NCBI GenBank assembly: GCA_946629405.1
Contig: CAMOXW010000162.1
Span: forward strand, 1 to 18,518
Direction of reading: 5' to 3'
Source: an uncultured Ruminococcus sp.
GTDB taxonomy: Bacteria > Bacillota_A > Clostridia > Oscillospirales > Ruminococcaceae
DNA: 18,518 nucleotides
Shown: one piece after another, positions 13,006 through 18,518 of the stretch
How the letters are laid out: every line of letters begins with the position of its first letter
How positions within the stretch are numbered: position 1 is the stretch's first letter
The notes under the pieces: model-generated
Told to the model about the DNA's origin: nothing
Seen by the model: only the letters and a program-made list of their open reading frames with translations
Database searches by the model: none
Made by a program: the position numbers and the translations under genes

Positions 13006-14832
13006 ATGTGCGGAATTGCAGGAGCTATAAGCTTTACCGAGGATATGCGCGGTGACATGAGGGTATACGAAAAAATGCAGAGGGCGCTTCTGAGGCGCGG
13101 ACCCGATCAGCGAGGGATAGTCATTACCCGCGAGGCAGCCCTTGTCCATACCCGGCTTGCTGTGATCGACATAGAGGGCGGCAGGCAGCCGATGACCTTT
13201 GCCGGTGAGGAAGGCACCTTTATGATCGTTTATAACGGTGAGCTCTACAATACTCAGGAACTCCGCGAGGAGCTTGAACGCGAGCGCCCCTTTGACACTC
13301 GTTCCGACACCGAGGTCGTCCTCCGCAGCTACATGAAATGGGGCGAGAAGTGTGTGGAGCGATTCAACGGCATCTTCGCCTTTGCAATATACGATCAGGA
13401 GGCTCGCAGAGTATTTCTTGCGCGCGACCGGATAGGTGTTAAGCCGCTGTTTTATGTGGAATTAAAAGACAAGCTGATATTTGCTTCGGAGCTGCCGGCA
13501 ATTCTGGAGCATCCGGACGTCCCGCATGAGATAGACCGGGACGGTGCGGCGGAGCTTATACTTATGGCGCCGGGAAGAACTCCGGGCTGCGGAGTTATCC
13601 GCGGTGTAAAGGAGGTAATGCCGGGGTGCTGCGGGTACTACACCGCAGAGGGGCTGGATTTGTGGAAATACTGGAGACTGCGGGCTTATGAGCTTGACGA
13701 GACCTTTGAGCAGACCGCAGAGCACGTCCGGGAGCTTGTTCTGGACTCTGTCCGCAGGCAGCTTGTTTCAGATGTGCCGGTGTGTACGTTCCTGTCGGGA
13801 GGACTTGATTCGAGCCTTATATCGTCGATTGCTGCGGCTGAATTCAAAAAGCAGGGCAGGGAGCTCCACACCTTTTCGGTAGATTATCTTCACAATGACA
13901 AATATTTCACAAAAAGCCATTTCCAGCCCGACAGCGACCCGGAATATATCCGCTGCATGGCTGAGTACCTCGGAACTGAGCATCACTGGACAGTGGTAGA
14001 AACTCCGGAGCTTGTGGAGGCTCTTGATGAAGCGGTCGCGGCGCGGGGGCTTCCGGGAATGGCAGACGTTGACGCTTCACTGCTGCTGTTCTGCCGTGAC
14101 ATCAAAAAATACGGAACTGTCGCGCTTTCCGGGGAGTGCGCGGACGAAATATTCGGCGGCTATCCGTGGTACAGGGACAAGGATATACGCATGACGGACG
14201 GTTTCCCGTGGGCGCAGAGCACGGCTTACCGCAAGCGTTTTCTTGTACCGGAGTATGCGGAGCAGATCGACGCGGAGAACTATGTTTACAGCGCTTACAG
14301 ACGTACTGCCGACAGTGCGGAAAAGCTTCCGTCTGACGGTGCAACGGACAGCCGTATGCGGGAAATGACACAGCTCAACTTCGACTGGTTCATGCAGACA
14401 CTTCTTGACCGCAAGGACAGAATGTCGATGTACAGCGGTCTGGAGGTTCGTGTACCGTTCTGCGATTACAGGATAGCGGAGTACCTGTACAACGTGAAGT
14501 GGGAGTATAAGGACTGGCAGGGCAGGGAGAAGGGCTTGCTGCGCGAGGCGATGAAGGATTGGCTGCCGGAGAAGGTGCTTTGGCGCAAGAAAAGCCCGTA
14601 TCCAAAGACACATGACCCGGAATTCCTTGCGGCCGTTACGGAGAAGCTGCGCGGGATAATAGCCGATGATACGCCGCTTACCGGACTTGTTCGGCGAGAG
14701 GAGCTTGAAAAGCTGTTGAGGCATGAGGAGCACGTTCAGTGGTACGGACAGCTCATGAATCTTCCGCAGACAATAGCGTTTTTTATACAGCTTGACTGTT
14801 GGATGAAGCGTTTCGGTATAAATCTCGCGTGA
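13006..14832 (+). CDS. asnB: Asparagine synthase, glutamine-hydrolysing
   Basis: AsnB makes asparagine from aspartate, ATP and glutamine. The 608-residue protein begins MCGIAGAI, so the catalytic Cys2 of the class II glutaminase domain is exposed after Met removal; RRGPDQRG, HTRLAVID, YNGELYN and SDTEV complete this N-terminal domain (about 1-200). The synthetase domain has the PP-loop SGGLDSS near residue 264, SGECADEIFGGYPWY, LDRKDRMSMYSGLEVRVPFCD and KKSPYPKTHDP. The start is fixed by the need for Cys2 and by GGTGGAG six bases upstream. It stands alone, with 240 bases to the divergent Nudix promoter. A TATAAT at 12950-12955 is a possible -10 without a good -35. No T-box motif is visible upstream. 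The C-terminal part is typical of the single-copy clostridial enzyme. Confidence 0.95.
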   Translation: MCGIAGAISFTEDMRGDMRVYEKMQRALLRRGPDQRGIVITREAALVHTRLAVIDIEGGRQPMTFAGEEGTFMIVYNGELYNTQELREELERERPFDTRSDTEVVLRSYMKWGEKCVERFNGIFAFAIYDQEARRVFLARDRIGVKPLFYVELKDKLIFASELPAILEHPDVPHEIDRDGAAELILMAPGRTPGCGVIRGVKEVMPGCCGYYTAEGLDLWKYWRLRAYELDETFEQTAEHVRELVLDSVRRQLVSDVPVCTFLSGGLDSSLISSIAAAEFKKQGRELHTFSVDYLHNDKYFTKSHFQPDSDPEYIRCMAEYLGTEHHWTVVETPELVEALDEAVAARGLPGMADVDASLLLFCRDIKKYGTVALSGECADEIFGGYPWYRDKDIRMTDGFPWAQSTAYRKRFLVPEYAEQIDAENYVYSAYRRTADSAEKLPSDGATDSRMREMTQLNFDWFMQTLLDRKDRMSMYSGLEVRVPFCDYRIAEYLYNVKWEYKDWQGREKGLLREAMKDWLPEKVLWRKKSPYPKTHDPEFLAAVTEKLRGIIADDTPLTGLVRREELEKLLRHEEHVQWYGQLMNLPQTIAFFIQLDCWMKRFGINLA

Positions 14833-14838
14833 ACTGAA

Positions 14839-14864
14839 GGCGGTGCGGGCAATCCTGCACCGCC
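14839..14864 (+). terminator. Terminator of asnB
   Basis: GGCGGTGCGGG and CCTGCACCGCC form an 11-bp stem with one G-T pair around the loop CAAT, six bases after the asnB stop. The following TGCCTTATATTAT is only moderately T-rich. Confidence 0.8.
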
Positions 14865-14888
14865 TGCCTTATATTATAAATAGTATAC

Positions 14889-15031
14889 CTGCGCTTATCC
14901 GAAGCGAATCGCAGCTTTTCAAAGCTGTCTGACGGTCAGTTTTGAACTGAAAAGCACTAAACTGACCCTGATAGCTGGATTTTCAACAGTCAAAATAACT
15001 AAATTCAAGTTAAGTGCTTTGCCGGACTTAA
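14889..15031. other. Gene-free stretch with overlapping inverted repeats, candidate structured RNA
   Basis: No coding frame is supported here. Inverted repeats follow one another: CTGCG/CGCAG (14890-14914 region), CAGCTTT-TC-AAAGCTG (14912-14927), GGTCAGTTT with AAACTGACC (14934-14942 and 14959-14967) and GTTAAGT with ACTTAAC (about 15008-15031). Competing pairings also exist: GCTTTTCA (from about 14914) with TGAAAAGC (from about 14948), and TCAGTT-TTG-AACTGA inside. Mutually exclusive helices of this type are seen in riboswitches and attenuators. No promoter is clear before it and no known motif is recognised. It may also be degraded repeat DNA. Confidence 0.4.
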
Positions 15032-15070
15032 CAATTCTATAAAAAAACGGAAAAAAACAGCCTTTTTCTG

Positions 15071-15099
15071 TTGCAATTCATTTGAGTATGTGGTATAAT
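15071..15099 (+). promoter_or_regulatory. Upstream sigma-A promoter before the pilus genes
   Basis: TTGCAA (15071-15076), a 17-base spacer and TATAAT (15094-15099), with TGG directly before the -10 (extended -10). It lies about 260 bases before pilC and would give a long leader, or a separate small RNA, covering the hairpins at 15185-15247. Confidence 0.75.
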
Positions 15100-15138
15100 A
15101 TTTGTATAAGTTCAACAATGTGCGGCATTGGGAGGTCA

Positions 15139-15168
15139 ATGCTTCACTTGTGCTGTCTTGCAATTTGA
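15139..15168 (+). CDS. Candidate nine-residue ORF in the pilus leader
   Basis: GGGAGG followed three bases later by ATG opens a frame for MLHLCCLAI and a TGA. It lies about 33 bases after the predicted start of the upstream transcript. The SD is good but the spacing is tight and the frame is very short, so this is only a possibility: a leader peptide, a tiny protein, or chance. Confidence 0.25.
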   Translation: MLHLCCLAI

Positions 15169-15184
15169 TTTTTGTAGAATATGT

Positions 15185-15247
15185 GCCGTTTATGTCCGCC
15201 TATATTACTTCAAGTATAAAAGTTGGCGAATATTGATAAAAAACGGC
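15185..15247 (+). ncRNA. Candidate structured leader or small RNA with three nested stems
   Basis: GCCGTTT (15185-15191) pairs with AAACGGC (15241-15247); inside it CGCC (15197-15200) pairs with GGCG (15225-15228); inside that TACTT-C-AAGTA (15206-15216) forms a hairpin. The nested set lies downstream of an extended -10 promoter and ends before a second promoter. There is no T-run after it, so it is not a plain terminator. It does not match the c-di-GMP riboswitches known before clostridial pilus genes. Confidence 0.4.
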
Positions 15248-15271
15248 TGATTATTTGTGTCAAAAAAACGA

Positions 15272-15300
15272 TTGAAAAGTAACTATTAAAATGCTATAAT
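15272..15300 (+). promoter_or_regulatory. Sigma-A promoter of the pilC operon
   Basis: TTGAAA (15272-15277), a 17-base spacer and TATAAT (15295-15300), with TGC before the -10 (extended -10). Eleven of twelve hexamer bases match. The leader to the pilC ATG is about 55 bases. Confidence 0.9.
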
Positions 15301-15361
15301 TGTTATTATCTAAGACAGTAGGAATATGCTCAGAAAAGCAATAATTTATGGAGGTGGTTTC

Positions 15362-16561
15362 ATGAGGAGTTTTTCCTATGTTGCTCAGGACGCCAGAAAT
15401 AAGCAGGTCAAGGGCGTGATCAATGCGGACAGCGAGCAGGAATTCCTTAAAAAAATAAAGGAAAAAGGCTTGTACGTTAAAGATTACAGGGAAAGCGATT
15501 CAGACAATTCAAAGTCGTTGTACAAGTTCAATACCAAAGAGCTTGCGTTCTGCTGCCGTCAGCTCAGCGCGATGCTTACTTCGGGTCTGACACTTGTAAA
15601 GGCAATCGACATCCTGACGAAAGAGCAGGAAAAAGAAAAGGCCAGGGCTATCTGGCAGGACATCTATGAGAACGTTCAGAAGGGTGAATCCTTCTCCGCT
15701 TCTCTCGAAGCACACGCGGGTTCTTTCCCCGACTTCCTCATCTCGATGGTCGGAGCCGGCGAATCGAGCGGTTCGCTCGACGTTGTTATGCAGCGTATGG
15801 CTACACATTACAACGATGAGAACAAGCTCCACAACATCATCAAGAGCGCTATGACTTACCCGATGATCCTCGCTGTACTCTGCGTTGTCATCACGATATT
15901 CATGTTCACGTTCATCATGCCGACCTTCATTGATATGTATGAGGACAAATCAAAGATGCCTACCCTCACAAAGGGACTTGCTGCTATCAGTGACTTCCTC
16001 AAGACAAAATGGTACATACTCGTTATTATCGTGGTCGCATTGTTCTTCGGAATAACCTACGCGCTGAAGGTTCCTAAGTTACGCCTGAAGATAGACAGAC
16101 TGATCATCAAGGGACCAGGCTTCGGACCGCTTGTTACAAAGATCTATACAGGCCGCTTCGCGCGTACCCTTTCATCGCTTTATTCCAGCGGTATACCTAT
16201 GGTTGAATGCCTCGAAAGAGCTTCATCAGTTCTCGGCAATCTCTATGTTGACGAAAAGTTTGAAGAGGTCGTTGACGAGGTAAAACAGGGTGAGACACTC
16301 TCGGCTGCTATTACAAGAACCGAGATATTCGAGCCTATGTTCTGCTCAGTAATCTACGTCGGCGAGGAGTCTGGTGCGCTTGACTCCATCCTCGAAAAGA
16401 CTTCTGAATACTACGAAGAAGAATCCCAGTCTGCCGTTCAGCGACTTGTTGGTATGATCGAGCCTGTTATGCTTATCTTCATGGCTGTCATCATCGGTCT
16501 TGTTGTTGCCGGCGTTTACCCTGCACTCTATGGCTCATTCGAGAGCATCGAGAACGAATAA
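15362..16561 (+). CDS. pilC: Type IV pilus inner-membrane platform protein PilC (GspF family)
   Basis: PilC is the membrane platform on which PilB and PilT ATPases act to add or remove pilins. The 399-residue protein starts at ATG 15362, seven bases after GGAGG in GGAGGTGG; an ATG at 15326 lacks such a site and is disfavoured. The N-terminus MRSFSYVAQDARNKQVKGVI is the family signature. Two T2SSF domains follow, each with the motif GESSGSLD / GEESGALD before a helical bundle. Membrane segments lie at about 166-190, 217-236 and 366-390, as usual. No pilB or pilT is seen upstream in the window; the cluster starts here behind its own promoter. 22 bases separate it from the pilM-pilN gene. Confidence 0.95.
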   Translation: MRSFSYVAQDARNKQVKGVINADSEQEFLKKIKEKGLYVKDYRESDSDNSKSLYKFNTKELAFCCRQLSAMLTSGLTLVKAIDILTKEQEKEKARAIWQDIYENVQKGESFSASLEAHAGSFPDFLISMVGAGESSGSLDVVMQRMATHYNDENKLHNIIKSAMTYPMILAVLCVVITIFMFTFIMPTFIDMYEDKSKMPTLTKGLAAISDFLKTKWYILVIIVVALFFGITYALKVPKLRLKIDRLIIKGPGFGPLVTKIYTGRFARTLSSLYSSGIPMVECLERASSVLGNLYVDEKFEEVVDEVKQGETLSAAITRTEIFEPMFCSVIYVGEESGALDSILEKTSEYYEEESQSAVQRLVGMIEPVMLIFMAVIIGLVVAGVYPALYGSFESIENE

Positions 16562-16583
16562 TACGGAAAGGTGGAAAGAATAA

Positions 16584-18200
16584 ATGCTTTCATTTGATAT
16601 TACCGATAGAAATATACGCGTCGTTAAGGGAACAGAGAGCAACGGCAAGATCAGAATCAGCTCCGCTGCTACCCTTAACGTTGATGAAGAACTTATCGTA
16701 AACGGCCACGTTAAGGACGTCCCTAACGTTGCTACTCTTATTAACGGCGTCATCAAGAAGAACAAGATGCCCGATAAGGAGGCTATCGTTTCGATTTCCT
16801 CCAACCTCACGATCTTCAAGGAAATGACCGTTGCCAAGGGCAAGCCCCAGGACCTCCAGAAGACTGTTAAGGCTCAGATGCAGGCTGAGCTCAACCTCGA
16901 TGATTCTTATGCCGTATCCTACATCGTTGTAGGTGAGGCTGAGAAGACTGAGGAGAACGCAGAGCCAGCTTACAAGATCCTCGCTACAGCCTGCCCCAAT
17001 GAGATCATCAACAGCTACAGAGAGGTGTTCAAGTACCTCGGTATCTCTCTCAAGTCTGTCATGATCGGATGCAACTGTATCACAAAGGTTCTTCTTGCTG
17101 ATACCAAGATCAAGTCCAAGATGCCCCTCCTTGCAGTTCAGATCGACAACAACTTCATCTCACTCAACCTCTATGAGCAGGGACAGCTTTCATTCTCACG
17201 TTTCGCTTCTATCGACGCTGCTGACTACGGCTACTCAGAGGACTACGTTTTCGAGGCAGTAAACGAGAACATCTTCCGTATGCTCCAGTTTCACAGAAGC
17301 CGCAATACCGGTGAGACTATCGAGAACGTTATCTTCTACGGCGATACACACGATTATGTAAGACTTACTGATGAGCTCGAGAAACTCGACCTCAAGACCA
17401 GCCTTATCAACGTTCCTCCGCAGATCCACGGCCATGAGAACCTTGAATTCTCCCTCTACGCAAACGCCATCGGCGCTATGTTCAAGCGTAACAAGGACAC
17501 TGAGAAGATCAACCTCCTTGAGACTGACCTCGGTACCGCTGTTAAGAACAAGATCAAGGACGACAGTGCCGGAAACCTCATCTTCATCGGCGCAGTTGCG
17601 CTCTCTCTCATCATTACAGGCGGATGGTTCATCGCCCGCAGCGTTAAGGCAAAGAACGTCAAGGACGATATCTCCAAGACGGAGACCTTCATCAACAGCC
17701 CTGAGACACTCCATCAGCTCGACGTCCAGAAGCGTCTTGTGGATATCAAGGCTATGGTTGATACATATAAGACAAATATGGATAACCTCCATGCTGCGTA
17801 TCGCTCACAGCCTGTTATCAACGGCGCTAAGTTCGATGCTATCCGTGAAGTTGCTAATGATACAGCAAAGAAGTACGATATTGAAAAGGGCTTTGTTGAG
17901 TACGATGGCTACTCCAACGGTACTATCAACCTCAACTTCTATGTTGACGCTGAGGAGAAGGACGGCAAGTATAAGATGATCCAGGAATTCCCGTCAGAAC
18001 TGATCAACAGCCTTCTCGCCAAGAAGCTCGAAGGAAGCTCGACTACACTCATCGGCTCTGCTACATACGGCGGATATACAGTTGAAAAGGCAAATGATCC
18101 TGATGACCCGAAGGCTAAGGATCAGGTGAAATTTGCGGTTACTGTTCAGCTCAACGGCAGAGAGAGCGCTTATGTTCCCGAAGAAGCTGCTGCAGAATGA
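16584..18200 (+). CDS. PilM-PilN fusion, type IV pilus alignment protein
   Basis: A 538-residue protein joining two usually separate assembly proteins. Residues 1 to about 325 resemble PilM, an actin-like (ASKHA) cytoplasmic protein: MLSFDITDRNIRVVKG at the nucleotide-fold start, ISSNLTIFKEMTV, LLAVQIDNNFISLNLYEQGQLSFSR in the second lobe. Then NLLE, the short motif that in separate PilN proteins begins the N-terminus and binds PilM, occurs near residue 311 (KINLLETDLG), followed by one membrane segment at about 330-352 and an extracytoplasmic PilN-like region (353-538) with coiled-coil and alpha-beta pattern. AAAGGTGG precedes ATG 16584. A pilO-like gene follows 16 bases later. Codons are strongly biased (AAG, ATC, CTC, AAC), unlike several neighbours, a mark of high expression. 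Confidence 0.88.
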   Translation: MLSFDITDRNIRVVKGTESNGKIRISSAATLNVDEELIVNGHVKDVPNVATLINGVIKKNKMPDKEAIVSISSNLTIFKEMTVAKGKPQDLQKTVKAQMQAELNLDDSYAVSYIVVGEAEKTEENAEPAYKILATACPNEIINSYREVFKYLGISLKSVMIGCNCITKVLLADTKIKSKMPLLAVQIDNNFISLNLYEQGQLSFSRFASIDAADYGYSEDYVFEAVNENIFRMLQFHRSRNTGETIENVIFYGDTHDYVRLTDELEKLDLKTSLINVPPQIHGHENLEFSLYANAIGAMFKRNKDTEKINLLETDLGTAVKNKIKDDSAGNLIFIGAVALSLIITGGWFIARSVKAKNVKDDISKTETFINSPETLHQLDVQKRLVDIKAMVDTYKTNMDNLHAAYRSQPVINGAKFDAIREVANDTAKKYDIEKGFVEYDGYSNGTINLNFYVDAEEKDGKYKMIQEFPSELINSLLAKKLEGSSTTLIGSATYGGYTVEKANDPDDPKAKDQVKFAVTVQLNGRESAYVPEEAAAE

Positions 18201-18216
18201 TTGGAGGTAGATTACG

Positions 18217-18518
18217 ATGAAACTTACATACAGAGATAAGGTCATTCTTGGAATTGTCCTTGCAATAGCAATATTTGTTGCGGGTTATTTTGCGCTCATC
18301 AAGCCAAAGAATCAAACGATCAAGAATGACAGCGACAGGCTCGACACACTTGAAGAAACCAAGAAGGATTATGAGTCGAAGATCAAGCAGATCGAACCAC
18401 TCAAGGAAACTATCAACGCCACCGTTGATGAGACAAACAAGATAACTGACAAGTTCGTTGATAAGGACGCAGTCGACAACCCTGTAAAGCTTGATAAGTT
18501 TATGCAGAAGTTCGCAAC
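18217..18518 (+). CDS. PilO-like type IV pilus assembly protein, cut by window edge
   Basis: The first 100 residues are visible; the frame is open to the right edge. GGAGG ends nine bases before ATG 18217. Residues 1-8 are cytoplasmic (MKLTYRDK), 9-27 form one membrane helix (VILGIVLAIAIFVAGYFAL), and 28-85 are charged and predicted coiled coil (LDTLEETKKDYESKIKQIE). This plan (short tail, one helix, coiled coil, then ferredoxin-like domain) is that of PilO, which pairs with PilN to link the inner membrane platform to the pilus machine; in a Gram-positive it would hold PilM and PilC in register. Position after the pilM-pilN fusion supports this. Sequence alone is too short and low in conserved residues to prove it. 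Confidence 0.75.
   Translation, partial: MKLTYRDKVILGIVLAIAIFVAGYFALIKPKNQTIKNDSDRLDTLEETKKDYESKIKQIEPLKETINATVDETNKITDKFVDKDAVDNPVKLDKFMQKFA

Noticed and set aside
12812..13030. 72-codon plus-strand frame before asnB
   Set aside because: No SD before its ATG, Ser/Leu-rich low-information sequence, and it overlaps the asnB start.
14077..14733. 218-codon minus-strand open frame opposite asnB
   Set aside because: Antisense to conserved synthetase motifs of asnB, with composition expected from a shadow frame and no start signal.
15100..15361. c-di-GMP riboswitch before the pilus operon
   Set aside because: The conserved cores of class I (with GNRA-type loop and CAAAGCC-like segment) and class II are not found.

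Overview
The window looks like chromosomal DNA of an anaerobic, fibre-degrading Gram-positive of the Clostridia, most like a Ruminococcus or a close Oscillospiraceae relative. This is inferred from a type I dockerin on a secreted protein, a Cthe_2159-type carbohydrate-binding lipoprotein, a Gram-positive type IV pilus cluster, Firmicutes LexA and HrcA (CIRCE) operator sequences, sigma-A promoters and strong AGGAGG ribosome binding sites. No species can be named from sequence alone. I saw no insertion sequence, CRISPR array, tRNA or rRNA gene.

Layout. (1) 1-1260, minus: the N-terminal 420 codons of a secreted beta-helix lipoprotein, running off the left edge. (2) 6399-1387, minus: one operon with a good promoter and a terminator, nadB - dockerin/VanY-type M15 peptidase - nadC - CPBP membrane protease. 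NAD synthesis is combined with an extracellular peptidase and a membrane protease; nadA is absent. (3) 6522-11518, plus, divergent from (2): a perfect TTGACA-N17-TATAAT promoter carrying two LexA-type palindromes drives a small coiled-coil protein, a sigma-region-4-only protein, an Orn/Lys/Arg decarboxylase-family protein, holB (clamp-loader delta prime), ricT/yaaT, queH and ybaK. The order decarboxylase - holB - ricT matches the yaaO-holB-yaaT cluster of Bacillus, with tmk, yaaQ and yaaR missing. (4) 12205-11578, minus: an hsp20 gene preceded by a perfect CIRCE. (5) 12765-12255, minus: a Nudix hydrolase gene with a consensus promoter. (6) 13006-14832, plus: asnB, followed by a terminator. (7) 14865-15361: about 500 bases without a recognised gene, rich in inverted repeats and holding two sigma-A promoters. 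(8) 15362-18518, plus: type IV pilus assembly genes, pilC, a pilM-pilN fusion and the start of a pilO-like gene, running off the right edge.

The most notable points are the apparent SOS control of a two-gene, phage-regulator-like module that leads a housekeeping operon, the structured non-coding leader before the pilus genes, the dockerin-bearing peptidase inside an NAD operon, and a CIRCE set unusually far upstream of hsp20. Surface display (carbohydrate-binding lipoprotein, dockerin protein, pili) fits a fibre-attached gut lifestyle, but that is inference.
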